NCBI RefSeq assembly: GCF_040706535.1
Contig: NZ_JAPDRJ010000001.1
Coordinates: 1,054,001 to 1,118,000 of the forward strand
DNA length: 64,000 bases
Origin: Lentisalinibacter orientalis
Lineage (GTDB): Bacteria > Pseudomonadota > Gammaproteobacteria > Steroidobacterales > Woeseiaceae
Direction: 5' to 3'
In this document: piece after piece, positions 26,481 through 35,681 of the stretch
Position numbering within the stretch: position 1 is the stretch's first letter
Layout of the letters: every line of letters begins with the position of its first letter
Made by a program: the position numbers and the translations under genes
The notes under the pieces: model-generated
Seen by the model: the letters and a program-made list of their open reading frames with translations, nothing else
Told to the model about the DNA's origin: nothing
Database searches by the model: none

Positions 26481-26524
26481 GCTGCTAAACTCTCTCCCAT
26501 GTCCCCGCATGCCGCCCGCCGCTG

Positions 26525-29209
26525 ATGCGCCTCCGCCGCCTCGCCCTCGAGAACTGGAAGGGCATCGACGCCTGCGACGTGCGCTTCGCCGACGGCGTAA
26601 CGATTGTTGAAGGCCCCAACGAGGCCGGCAAGTCCACCCTGGTGGAGGCGCTGCTCACGCTCGTCCGCGAGCTCGATTCCTCGAAGAAGCAGGCCATCAG
26701 GGCGGTGATGCCCGTGGGCCGCGACGTCGGCAGCACGGTCACCGCCGAGATCGAGACCGGCGACTACCGCTTCGTCTACTCGAAGACCTACAACAAGTCG
26801 CCGCAGACCACGCTGGACGTGAGCGCGCCGCGGCGCGAGCAGCTCGCCGGCCGCGAGGCGCACGAGCGGGTCGAGGCCATCCTGAACGAGACCGTGGACC
26901 TCGCCCTGTGGCAGGCGCTACTCACCGAGCAGGGCGACAGTCTCACGCCGGCCGACCTGAGGAATTCCGAGGGCCTCTCCAATGCCCTGGACGAGGCCGC
27001 CGGCCACGCCACCACCGGCGTGGAGGACATGGACCTGTACGACGCCGCCCGGGCGGAGTACGAGCGTTACTACACCCCCAGGACCGGCAAACCCCGTTTC
27101 GCCCAGCTGGAGCAGGACCATGAGGCCGCCGTCGCCGCGCGCGACGCCGCCGCCGCCGCGCTCGCGGAGGTGGAACGCGATGCCGAAGCCCACGACCGCC
27201 TGCAGGCCGACGTCCGCCGCCGCCGCGAGGCCCTCCCGGACCTCGAGGCCAGGGTCCGCGAGCACGAAGCGTCCTGGCAGAGCGTGACCAGGCTCCGGCA
27301 GGAACTCGAGCTCGCCGAGACCCGCCTGGCCAGTGCCGCCGACCAGCAGGCCGCGGCCGCCCGCGCACTCGAAGAGCGTAAGGCACTGGCCGACACCATA
27401 GCGACCGACGAAAAGGCGCTCGCGGTGGAGAAAGAGAAGCAGCAACCGCTCGCCGAACGTGCCAGGGAGCGGGCGAAGAGAGTCGACTCCGCCCGCCTGG
27501 TGGCCGAGGACAAACGCAAGCGCCGCAACGCCGCCCGCGAACAGGTCGAGGCCGCCCGCCGGGATCTCGGCTACCTTGAGGACCGCGACCGCCTGGCGAA
27601 GAACGAGCAGCGCCTGAAAGACCACGCCGCCGTCGCCGAGCAACTGAAGCAGACCTCGAAGACCCTCAACGGCATCGCCATCGACGACGCCGGCCTGGAG
27701 GCCATCCGCGACGCGAGCCACGAGCTGGACAAGGCGAAGAGCAAGCGCGACCTGGCCGCCACCGCGGTCACGGTCACGGCGGAGCAGTCGGTGGACTTCA
27801 TCATCGAGGACGAGGACGTCTCTCTCGTCACCGGCGAGGCCGAGAAGCGCACCATCGCCAGCGGTCTGGAGATCCGCTTCCCCGGACTCGCCTCCGTGCG
27901 CATCGCGCCGCCGCGCACCGCTGCCGAGCTGGAGAGCGACCTCAGCGAGGCCGAGTCGGCGCTCGCGAGCGCCCTCGAGCGTTACCGGGTGCACAACCTC
28001 GCCGAGGCCATCGAGCAGAACGAGATCCGCCGCAGCGCCGAGGCGGAGCGCCAGCGCCTGCGCGCCCGGGCCGCCGAGATCCTGTCCTCGGGCGGGGCCC
28101 GGGAGAAGGGCGAGGAGAAGGGCGAGGTGAAGGGCGAGGAGACCGCCGAGGAGATTGCGGAGGAAATTGCCGAGTCCGTCCGCTCGCTCCGCGAACGCTG
28201 CGAGGCCTTCCTGGAGCTGAGGGACGGGCAGGATGGCCTCCCGGCCGACGCCGCCGCGGCCCGCGAAGCCCTGACCGCCGCCGAACACGCCCTCAAGGAT
28301 GCCGAGTCGGAGTACGAGGCCGCCCAGCAACGCGAAACGGAGCTGCGTGCCGAACACGCCGAGGCCGATGCCGCACTGCGCGAGGCGAAGGAGTCTCTCA
28401 TCGGCCGCGAGGCCACCCTGAAAGACAGGCAGCAGCGCCTGCGGGCCGCCCGCGCCGAGGCGGCGGACGATGCCCTGGAAGCGAAAGTCCGCGCCGCCGC
28501 CGCCGCGGTCGAGCGACTCGAAGCCGACACCGCCGCCATCCGCCGCCGTCTCGACCAGCTCGACCCCGACTCCGTCGAGTCCCTCTACACCAACGCCAGG
28601 GACGCCCTCACCCGGGCCGAACGCGACCTGACCCAGACCGAGCAGCAGCTCGCCGTCCTCCACGACCGCCTGGAGCGCGCCCGGGCCGACGGCCGCTACG
28701 ACGCCCTGGAGACCGCCGACCGCCGGGTGACGGACACCGCCGACGAACTGGCAACCACCCGCCGCCGCGCCGCCGCCGCCGAGCGCCTCTGGACCACGCT
28801 CAACCAGCACCGCGACGCCGCCCGCCAGGCGTATGTCCGGCCGCTGAAAGACGCCATCGAAAGACTCGGCCGCATCGTCTTCGGCCAGAGCTTCGAGGTG
28901 GCGATCGGCGACGACTGGAAGCTGGAGGCCGTCACCCGGGATGAGCAGACGCTGCCATTCGAGGCACTGAGCGTCGGCGCGCAGGAACAGCTCGGCATCC
29001 TCGCCCGCCTTGCCGCGGCCCGCATCGTCGCCGAGCAGGGCGGGGTGCCGCTGATCATCGACGATGCCCTCGGCTTCTCGGACCCCACCCGCCTGGAGAC
29101 CATGGGCGCCGCCATCGCTGCGGCCGGCCGTGACTGCCAGATCATCATCCTCACCTGCACGCCGGGGCGGTTCGCACACGTGGGAAGCGGGCAGGTCGTG
29201 GCGCTATAA
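26525..29209 (+). CDS. SbcC/Rad50-like AAA ATPase
   Basis: An 894-aa SMC-type ATPase. The Walker A motif is GPNEAGKST (about residues 36-44) and the C-terminal head has LSVGAQEQLGILARLAAAR (signature motif) and Walker B LIIDDALGFSD. Between them lie about 600 residues of Ala/Glu/Arg-rich coiled coil. No CxxC zinc hook is present at the coil tip. Instead there is a low-complexity insert built from KGEE/KGEV and AEEI repeats and a single Cys. This matches SbcC-like ATPases that work with metallophosphoesterases of the type at 10371. The gene is divergent from the DUF4160 gene by 44 bases. Confidence 0.85.
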   Translation: MRLRRLALENWKGIDACDVRFADGVTIVEGPNEAGKSTLVEALLTLVRELDSSKKQAIRAVMPVGRDVGSTVTAEIETGDYRFVYSKTYNKSPQTTLDVSAPRREQLAGREAHERVEAILNETVDLALWQALLTEQGDSLTPADLRNSEGLSNALDEAAGHATTGVEDMDLYDAARAEYERYYTPRTGKPRFAQLEQDHEAAVAARDAAAAALAEVERDAEAHDRLQADVRRRREALPDLEARVREHEASWQSVTRLRQELELAETRLASAADQQAAAARALEERKALADTIATDEKALAVEKEKQQPLAERARERAKRVDSARLVAEDKRKRRNAAREQVEAARRDLGYLEDRDRLAKNEQRLKDHAAVAEQLKQTSKTLNGIAIDDAGLEAIRDASHELDKAKSKRDLAATAVTVTAEQSVDFIIEDEDVSLVTGEAEKRTIASGLEIRFPGLASVRIAPPRTAAELESDLSEAESALASALERYRVHNLAEAIEQNEIRRSAEAERQRLRARAAEILSSGGAREKGEEKGEVKGEETAEEIAEEIAESVRSLRERCEAFLELRDGQDGLPADAAAAREALTAAEHALKDAESEYEAAQQRETELRAEHAEADAALREAKESLIGREATLKDRQQRLRAARAEAADDALEAKVRAAAAAVERLEADTAAIRRRLDQLDPDSVESLYTNARDALTRAERDLTQTEQQLAVLHDRLERARADGRYDALETADRRVTDTADELATTRRRAAAAERLWTTLNQHRDAARQAYVRPLKDAIERLGRIVFGQSFEVAIGDDWKLEAVTRDEQTLPFEALSVGAQEQLGILARLAAARIVAEQGGVPLIIDDALGFSDPTRLETMGAAIAAAGRDCQIIILTCTPGRFAHVGSGQVVAL

Positions 29210-29238
29210 TCCGGCGGGCCACGGGCAACGGATTACCC

Positions 29239-29682
29239 ATGAAGATCATCGCCGCCGTCGACCGGTCCGACTATGCCGACCGGGTCATCGACTTCACCCG
29301 CCGCCTCGCCGAGGGACGGCAGGCCGAAGTACTCCTCATCCAGGTCGCGCCGCGCGAGCCGGACGTCTTCGGCCAGCAACTCGTGCGCAAGGTCATCACT
29401 GACCCGGTGCCGGAAGAACTCAGGGACCGGCGCGAACTGCTCGACCGCTGTGCCGCTGCGCTGGATGCCGCCGGCGTCGACTGCGAGACGCTGATGATCC
29501 GCGGCAGACCGGCCCCCACCATCGTCCGCGAGGCCGAGCGCTGGGGCGCGGAGGTGATCGTCATCGGCTCCCAGGGCCGCGACATGCTCTATCGCAAGAC
29601 GCTCGGCAGCGTGAGCGAGGAGGTCGTGCGCAGCGCCGGTCTGCCCGTGCTGGTGGTGCCGCTGCGTGAGCGCGCGGACTAG
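29239..29682 (+). CDS. Universal stress protein (UspA family)
   Basis: A 147-aa single-domain universal stress protein. It starts MKIIAAVDRSDYADRVIDF and contains the ATP-binding signature IGSQGRDMLYRKTLGSVSEEVVRSAGLPVLVVP (G-2x-G-9x-G-S type), so an ATP-binding subfamily member is likely. It should be cytoplasmic and dimeric. It begins 29 bases after the SbcC-like gene and may be co-transcribed with it. Confidence 0.9.
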   Translation: MKIIAAVDRSDYADRVIDFTRRLAEGRQAEVLLIQVAPREPDVFGQQLVRKVITDPVPEELRDRRELLDRCAAALDAAGVDCETLMIRGRPAPTIVREAERWGAEVIVIGSQGRDMLYRKTLGSVSEEVVRSAGLPVLVVPLRERAD

Positions 29683-29796
29683 CTGACCACCCTCGCGCGG
29701 ATGCCTGCGGGCGGTGGAGTTCCGGCAACGGTTGACTCGGGCGCCGATTAGGTCGAGTGTTTCCATGATGGCCGCTACGCCACAGGGAGAAACCCC

Positions 29797-30240
29797 ATGA
29801 AAGCACCGATCATCGTCACCAGCATACTCCTCGGCCTCACCCTGGCCGCGACGCCGGCCCTGGCACAGCAGGGCCCGCCCGACGACAAGCCCGGCAAGGC
29901 CGCCCAGGCGAAGGAGAAAGCGGAGGCCGAACGCGAACGCGCCGAAGCCGAACTGGGCGAGCAGGCGGGCGAACTCGAGCGCCAGCGCGAACGCACCGAG
30001 GAGATGACCGAGGAACGCGCCCGGGAGCAATACGGCGAGGATGCCGAGGGCAAGGCGAAGGCCGCAGGCAAGGGCGCCGACAAGGGCAGCGAGAAAGCGC
30101 AGGAGATGCGCGAGCGCCGCGACGAGCGCAAGCAGGTCATGGAAGAGTATCGTGAAGGCGGCGAAGCCGCGGAGGGCGAGGACGCCGAAGACGAGCAGGC
30201 GCAGAAAGGCAAGAAGCCCTGGTGGAAGTTCTGGGACTGA
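29797..30240 (+). CDS. Exported, highly charged coiled-coil protein of unknown function
   Basis: A 147-aa protein with a clean Sec signal peptide (TLAATPALAQ). The mature part is almost entirely Glu/Ala/Lys/Arg-rich helix (KEKAEAERERAEAELGEQAGEL...), consistent with a periplasmic coiled coil. It ends in a very different KKPWWKFWD peptide that could insert at a membrane surface. No family was recognised. A GGGAGAA SD is present. Confidence 0.7.
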   Translation: MKAPIIVTSILLGLTLAATPALAQQGPPDDKPGKAAQAKEKAEAERERAEAELGEQAGELERQRERTEEMTEERAREQYGEDAEGKAKAAGKGADKGSEKAQEMRERRDERKQVMEEYREGGEAAEGEDAEDEQAQKGKKPWWKFWD

Positions 30241-30252
30241 GCGCCCCGCGGA

Positions 30253-31881
30253 TCACGTCCCGCGCAACGCCTCCACGATAGCCCGGTCCCGGGCGTAGAT
30301 GTCACGCCGGAATGCGACGTGGCCGTCGTCGTCGGTGAACGCCGTGAAATAGACGATGTACACGGGCACGGGCGTCTTCAGGTAGATGGTCGTCGTCTCG
30401 CCCGAGGCGACCAGATTCGCCACCCGGCCGGCGTCCCGATGCCCGTCGCGCGCGAGCAGCCATCGCGCGAGCGCCTCCGGCCGTTCCAGCCGCACGCAGC
30501 CGGAGGAGAAGCTCCGCTCCTGTTTCCCGAACAGCTCCCGGCTCGGGGTGTCGTGGAGATACACGGAGTACGGGTTCGGCATCATGAACTTCATCTGGCC
30601 GAGTGCGTTCTGCGGCCCCGGCCGCTGGCGCAGCAGGTAGTCGAAGCCGCGCGGGGTAACGTCCGACCAGTCGATGGCGTCCACCGGCACGAACACGTCG
30701 CTGCCCCGCGGTTTGGCGTCGAAGCCCTTCGCCGCCTCGGCCGCGGCATCCGCCTTCAGCAGCGGCAGCTTGTCCTTCGTCGCGATGCTGAACGGCACGT
30801 TCCAGTACGGATTGAACACCAGGTATTTCATGGTCTCGGTGAACACCGGCGTGCGCCGGTAGGGCTTGCCGACGATGACGTTCATGGCCAGCGTGGTCTC
30901 GCCGTTCTCTATCGCGCGCAGGCGGTATGCCGCGATGTTCACCCGGATGTAGGTTTCCGGCGTCGTCCGCGGCAGCCAGCGCCAGCGCTCGAGATTCGCG
31001 TCGATTCGATCGATCCAGGAACCCCGGCGAGCGTTCAGCACCTCCAGCGTGCCGTCGCCCACCAGCCCGTCGGGCTCCAGCCCCGCGGCCAGCTGGAACG
31101 CCTTCACCTCGCGTTCCAGGTCCGCGTCGTACACGGGTGAGTAATCGCCGGGCCCCATCAGCCTTTGTTTCAGCATGACGACGCGGTCGCCCGACTGGCC
31201 AGGACGCAGCAGCGGGCCGGGCGCCACGCGCGCCGTCATCTCGTCGCCGGTGGCGGCAATCTCGGCGCGGCGGCGAACGAGCGCCGCGTACTCCTGGTCC
31301 ACCGGCCAGAGCGCGGCGAGCCGCGCGGCCACGTCGCCGGCCGCATCCGTCGTCTGCAGCAAGAAGGCCGCCGCATCCACTTCCGCCTGCGGTAGCTGCC
31401 AGTCTGCGTCCAGATTCGGCGGGAACACCGCGCCGCGGCCGCGGTGCAGCGCCTGGGCGAGGAAGGCGTCGGTGAGCAGCAGCTCGAGCGCGAGGCGCGA
31501 GGGCAGGTCGCCCGCCTGCATCAGCTGCTCGATCGCGGACCGGTGGTAATGCTCCGCCGAAAAGCCGTGCGCCACCGATTCGCCGATGGCCAGGAGCAGC
31601 TGCGACGCCTCGCCGGCCAGCGGGCCGTCGTCGAGCCAGATCGGCTCGTGATCCCGCTCCCGGTAGACCCGACTCAGCAGCACGGGCTCGAGCAGCGGCT
31701 GTCCGCCGGCCGCCGGGAAGTCGCCCGCGTCCAGGCCTTCGAGGTAGGTGCGGATGTGGTCCCGCGGCGTGGAGGGCTCGGCACCGGCCTGCAAGGTCGC
31801 GGGCGCGAGCGCCAGGAAGACGCAGGCGGCGATGGCGATGGCGATGGCGATGGCGATGGCAATACGGGCGGGTTGGGGCAT
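30253..31881 (-). CDS. LdtD/YcbB-type L,D-transpeptidase
   Basis: A 542-aa protein with a signal peptide or anchor, a scaffold domain, a peptidoglycan-binding helical domain (LLRPGQSGDRVVMLKQRL...VKAFQLAAGLEPDGLVGDGTLEVLN) and a YkuD catalytic domain. The active-site region is VYLHDTPSRELF...ERSFSSGCVRLE, with the catalytic Cys near residue 460 and the His in HDTP. The enzyme makes 3-3 crosslinks in peptidoglycan in the periplasm. The hydrophobic core of the signal is an unusual Ile-Ala alternation coded by a hexanucleotide microsatellite. Confidence 0.9.
   Translation of the reverse strand: MPQPARIAIAIAIAIAIAACVFLALAPATLQAGAEPSTPRDHIRTYLEGLDAGDFPAAGGQPLLEPVLLSRVYRERDHEPIWLDDGPLAGEASQLLLAIGESVAHGFSAEHYHRSAIEQLMQAGDLPSRLALELLLTDAFLAQALHRGRGAVFPPNLDADWQLPQAEVDAAAFLLQTTDAAGDVAARLAALWPVDQEYAALVRRRAEIAATGDEMTARVAPGPLLRPGQSGDRVVMLKQRLMGPGDYSPVYDADLEREVKAFQLAAGLEPDGLVGDGTLEVLNARRGSWIDRIDANLERWRWLPRTTPETYIRVNIAAYRLRAIENGETTLAMNVIVGKPYRRTPVFTETMKYLVFNPYWNVPFSIATKDKLPLLKADAAAEAAKGFDAKPRGSDVFVPVDAIDWSDVTPRGFDYLLRQRPGPQNALGQMKFMMPNPYSVYLHDTPSRELFGKQERSFSSGCVRLERPEALARWLLARDGHRDAGRVANLVASGETTTIYLKTPVPVYIVYFTAFTDDDGHVAFRRDIYARDRAIVEALRGT
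31828..31857. repeat. (GGCGAT)5 hexanucleotide microsatellite in the L,D-transpeptidase signal peptide
   Basis: Five perfect GGCGAT units followed by an imperfect GGCAAT. On the minus strand they code (Ala-Ile)n, the core of the membrane segment. Adding or losing units keeps the frame but changes the hydrophobic length by two residues per unit. Confidence 0.85.
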
Positions 31882-32032
31882 TTCGGTTTCCGGAAAATCG
31901 CGGGTGCGACCCCTTCTAGCACGGTTCCCCGAAAGCGCCCAGAGAATCGCGTGACGCCGCGGTCGCCTGTCGGCGGCAACAGTCGATTACACTAGCCCGC
32001 GAGCCGACAGTCCCCGTGATTCAGCGGGCCGC

Positions 32033-33883
32033 ATGCCCATGAGAAACCCGCACCAGCTGAGACTCATCGTGACCCTCTCCGCCCTCGCCGTGCTGGCCGG
32101 CTGCAACCGCCAGCTGGATCGCCCCGCGCCCGATGCCCGCATCCCCGTTCTCCGCTCCGAAGCCGACATCCCCGCCGTTGTCGCCGCCATGACGCTGACC
32201 GAGAAGGCCGGGCAGATGGTGCAGGCCGACGTCTCCACCGCGACGCCTGAGGAGGTAGGCGAATACGGCCTCGGCTCCATCATCAGCACCGTGCCGGAGG
32301 GCAACCTGGGCACTGCGGCGGCCTGGCGCGAGATGTTCGATGCCTACCAGCGTGCCGCGCTCGCCACCCGCACCGGCATCCCCATCGTGGCGGGCATCGA
32401 CGCCGTGCACGGGCACGCGTATTTCGACGGCCCCGCCACCATCCTGCCCCACAACATCGGCATCGGCGCCACCCGCAACCCGGATCTGGCCCGGCGCCTG
32501 GCACGGGTCACCGCCCGGGAGCTCGCCGCCACCGGCATCCGCTGGACCTTCGCGCCCACCATTGCTGTTGCGCGGGACATCCGCTGGGGCCGCACCTATG
32601 AGGCCTTCGGCGAGACCGCGGAGCTGCAGGTGCTGTTCGCGCGCCCCCTCATCGAGGGCTATCAGGGCGACGACCTCACCGACGAGCAGCGCGTGGGCGC
32701 CACCGCCAAGCACTTCGTCGCCGAGGGCGCCACCGAGGGCGGCGTCGACCGCGGCAATGCGGTCATCACGGAAGAGGAGCTGCGCACCGTCCACCTGCCG
32801 GGTTACGTCGACGCCATCGAGAGCGGCGCGGTCTCTGTCATGGCGTCGTTCAGCTCCCTGAACGGCGAGAAGATCCACGGCTCGGAGGCGCTGCTGACGG
32901 ATCTGCTGAAGGAGGAGCTCGGCTTCGACGGCGTGGTGCTCACGGATTGGGAGGGCGTGCGCCTCGGCGGCCTGACCATGGAGGAGTCGCTCACGGCCGG
33001 CATCGACATGTTCATGCTGGTGCAGTCGTGGAAGGAGGGCATCCCCGAGATCGTGCGGCTGGTGGAGGCCGGCGAGGTGCCGATGTCCCGCATCGACGAT
33101 GCAGTCACCCGCATCCTGCGTATGAAGCTCCGCCTCGGCCTGTTCGAGCGGCCGTACAGCTCCGACGCCTGCGCCGACACCGTGGGCTCTGCCGCGCACC
33201 GCGACGTGGCCCGCCAGGCGGTGCGCGAATCCCTGGTGCTGCTGAAGAACGAGGACGGCATCCTGCCGCTCTCCAAAGACCGCACCGTCATCGTCGCCGG
33301 CAGCCACGCCGACAACGTCGCCTACCAGAGCGGCGGCTGGACCAAGAAGTGGCAGGGCGCCCACGAGGATCTCTATGGCAACGCGGCCCGGCCGGTGGAG
33401 GGTGCCACCAGCATCCTCGACGGCATCAGGAACGTGATCGGCGCCGAGCACGTGATCGACGCCGGCCCCGCCGGCGTGCGCGACGACGCCGACATCGCCA
33501 TCGTGGTGGTCGGCGAGGAGCCCTATGCCGAGGGCGTGGGCGACCGCAAGGCGGAGGAGCTGGTGCTGACCGAAGAGCAGCGCGAACTCATCCGCGCCTA
33601 CCACGAGCAGGGCACGAAGGTGGTCACGGTACTCATCTCGGGTCGACCGCTGCTGGTGAACGAGGAGCTCGAGCGCTCGGCCGCCTTCGTCGCCGCCTGG
33701 CTGCCGGGCTCGGAAGGCGAGGGGGTTGCCCAGGTGCTGTTCGGCGACTATGACTTCACCGGCCGACTCGGCTTTTCCTGGCCACGGGAGGCCGCGCAGA
33801 TCCCGATCAACGTCGGGGACGAGGAGTACGATCCGCTGTTCCCTTATGGCTTCGGAATGACGGGTAGGAGGCCGGCCCGCTAA
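32033..33883 (+). CDS. Glycoside hydrolase family 3 beta-glucosidase-like lipoprotein
   Basis: A 616-aa protein with a lipoprotein signal (LAVLAGC). The GH3 N-domain barrel (MTLTEKAGQMVQAD, GIPIVAGIDAVHGHAYF, FAPTIAVARDIRWGRTYEAFGE, ATAKHFVAEGA) carries the catalytic nucleophile in GVVLTDWEGV. The GH3 C-domain follows (VRESLVLLKNEDGILPLSK, AWLPGSEGEGVAQVLFG). There is no C-terminal fibronectin III domain; the protein ends right after GRLGFSWPR. It is probably an outer-membrane or periplasmic exo-beta-glucosidase. The next gene encodes a carbohydrate-binding-like domain that some marine GH3 enzymes carry fused. Confidence 0.9.
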   Translation: MPMRNPHQLRLIVTLSALAVLAGCNRQLDRPAPDARIPVLRSEADIPAVVAAMTLTEKAGQMVQADVSTATPEEVGEYGLGSIISTVPEGNLGTAAAWREMFDAYQRAALATRTGIPIVAGIDAVHGHAYFDGPATILPHNIGIGATRNPDLARRLARVTARELAATGIRWTFAPTIAVARDIRWGRTYEAFGETAELQVLFARPLIEGYQGDDLTDEQRVGATAKHFVAEGATEGGVDRGNAVITEEELRTVHLPGYVDAIESGAVSVMASFSSLNGEKIHGSEALLTDLLKEELGFDGVVLTDWEGVRLGGLTMEESLTAGIDMFMLVQSWKEGIPEIVRLVEAGEVPMSRIDDAVTRILRMKLRLGLFERPYSSDACADTVGSAAHRDVARQAVRESLVLLKNEDGILPLSKDRTVIVAGSHADNVAYQSGGWTKKWQGAHEDLYGNAARPVEGATSILDGIRNVIGAEHVIDAGPAGVRDDADIAIVVVGEEPYAEGVGDRKAEELVLTEEQRELIRAYHEQGTKVVTVLISGRPLLVNEELERSAAFVAAWLPGSEGEGVAQVLFGDYDFTGRLGFSWPREAAQIPINVGDEEYDPLFPYGFGMTGRRPAR

Positions 33884-33956
33884 CGGTTTTCCCGTATTGG
33901 ATCGGCCGCGAATCGGAGGACAGTGGTAGCTAACGAAGCCACATTCTGATTCCGTC

Positions 33957-35636
33957 ATGGCCGTCGGCCGCTGCATGAGACTGATTCCGGGCATCTGTGC
34001 TGCGGTGGGTCTCGCATTCGTGAGCAGCTGGGCGCCGGCCGACGAGGTTCAGCAGATGCTCGACGAGGGCGGCTACCGGCCGTATGCCTCTCGAGCAGCT
34101 ACCTTCGTCGAATCCCTGGACACCGCAACCATTGCCGTCCACCCGACCCTGGTCCGCCGTGAGACGAGGACGGCCGCCTCGTTCCGCTCCCAGGCCGGGA
34201 TCATCGAGCAGCTGAACGCCGCCGGCATCAACGCGGTGCGCGGCGGGCGCCGCATCGACCTGGGGCCGCTGTTCGGCACCTCACAGTGGGACATCTTCCA
34301 GACCGACATGACGAAGGTCGCCGAGGCCGTCAGCGGGCGGCAGCCGCAGGCTCAATATCACCTGGTGCTGGAGTTCCTGCTGCCGGTGAGCGACGAGTGG
34401 ATATTCGGCATCGAGTGCTATGTGCTGGACCAGGACGGCAACAACGCGATGTCGTTCCTGCTGAACTCGTACCATCGCATCTTCCGGGAGGCCGGGCTGC
34501 AGACGAAGGACGAGTCCGAGGAGGCGAGACTGGCCATGGAGTCGAGGGCCACGGCCATCGCCGTCCAGGCGCTGCTGGCCAACATCGAGCGGGAGCGGGG
34601 CAAGGCGAGCCGCCTGGCCGCCTTCGCCGCAGCGGAGCACGAGACGGTGGTCTTCGATGACTTCGAGACCCCGGTCGCGACCACGGCGGACCACGAGGGC
34701 ATCCCGGTCGGCTTCGTCACCTTCACCGACGGCGTCAGCACGGTCGCGTTCTCGACCACGGCGGAGTATCCGCCGCTCCCGGATGCTGCTGCGGACAACC
34801 GGGTGCTGCGGCTCGACTTCGACGTGCAGAACTGGGCCGCGTTCGCACACTTCTTCTTCTACGAGGGCCACGAGGCGACCTTCTGGGTCCCCTACGACTG
34901 GCGCGCCTGCGACGGCATCAGCTTCCGGCTGTATGGCCGCGGCAGTGGCGCAGGGTTCTTCGTGGACGTGATCGACAACCGCAATCCGCACCTGCCCGGG
35001 GATACCGCCGAGCGCTACGTCTACGATCTGGCAGACGACTTCGAGGGATGGCGCACGATCGAGATCCCCTTCGGGGCGTTCATGCGCAAGGACAGCGGCC
35101 CCCATGCCCCGAACGACGGGCTGGGTCTCGACGCGGTCCACGGCTGGGCCATCGGCGCCACGGCCACGGACGGGCCGGCGACCTGGTACGTGGACGACTT
35201 CGCGCTGGTGCGCACGGTACCGGGCACCCGCTCCGCGCCCGGGGCCGACGCCTGGCCCATCAACGAGCGGCCGATGTACGGTCTCGCCGAGAAGACGCCC
35301 GAGCAGAAGCGCGCCGACGAGGAGTACATCCGCATGATGACGGAGGGCGGCCGCTCCCGCGAGGACGCCGCCGAAGTGGCGGCGAAGAACGCCTGGTACG
35401 TCTTCTACTCCGGCGACAAGGTGATGGCGATCCGCCGCTTCAACCAGGCCTGGCTGCTGGACCCGGACAACGCGCTCGCGCTGTGGGGCTTCGCGGTGAC
35501 CTCCATCGACCGTGGCGACTGGGAGGCGGCGCTGCGCTACTACCGCATGGCGATGGAGAACGACCCGGACAATCCGCGGCTGCAGCGCGACTACGAACTC
35601 GCGCTGCGGCAGGTGGAGAAGGTGCCGGTGCGGTGA
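33957..35636 (+). CDS. Exported protein with CBM11/CIA30-like domain and C-terminal TPR
   Basis: A 559-aa exported protein (signal ending SSWAPAD; the second Met, MRLIPG, is the better start). Residues about 20-215 form an unrecognised domain (FGTSQWDIFQTDM, YHLVLEFLLPVSDEWIF). Residues about 230-420 resemble a CBM11/CIA30-type beta-sandwich: VFDDFETP, WVPYDWRACDGISFRLYGRGSGAGFFVDVIDN, DFEGWRTIEIPFGAFM, WYVDDFALV. The last 110 residues contain TPR-like helices (ALWGFAVTSIDRGDWEAALRYYRMAMENDPDNPRL). Placed 73 bases after the GH3 gene, it may bind the same glycan; this is an inference. Confidence 0.65.
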   Translation: MAVGRCMRLIPGICAAVGLAFVSSWAPADEVQQMLDEGGYRPYASRAATFVESLDTATIAVHPTLVRRETRTAASFRSQAGIIEQLNAAGINAVRGGRRIDLGPLFGTSQWDIFQTDMTKVAEAVSGRQPQAQYHLVLEFLLPVSDEWIFGIECYVLDQDGNNAMSFLLNSYHRIFREAGLQTKDESEEARLAMESRATAIAVQALLANIERERGKASRLAAFAAAEHETVVFDDFETPVATTADHEGIPVGFVTFTDGVSTVAFSTTAEYPPLPDAAADNRVLRLDFDVQNWAAFAHFFFYEGHEATFWVPYDWRACDGISFRLYGRGSGAGFFVDVIDNRNPHLPGDTAERYVYDLADDFEGWRTIEIPFGAFMRKDSGPHAPNDGLGLDAVHGWAIGATATDGPATWYVDDFALVRTVPGTRSAPGADAWPINERPMYGLAEKTPEQKRADEEYIRMMTEGGRSREDAAEVAAKNAWYVFYSGDKVMAIRRFNQAWLLDPDNALALWGFAVTSIDRGDWEAALRYYRMAMENDPDNPRLQRDYELALRQVEKVPVR

Positions 35637-35681
35637 TCCGCCGCCAGGCGGAATCCGGCGCTCAGCCCGCCCCGGTCACAC

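Noticed and set aside
26918..29179. 753-aa minus-strand frame opposite the SbcC-like gene
   Set aside because: The plus strand has Walker A, signature and Walker B motifs; the minus product is Leu/Gly/Val-rich noise.
33862..33880. TAGGAGGCCGGCCCGC at the end of the GH3 gene as a REP unit
   Set aside because: It has only partial similarity, lacks the CTTCAG loop and codes the conserved GH3 end; probably chance.
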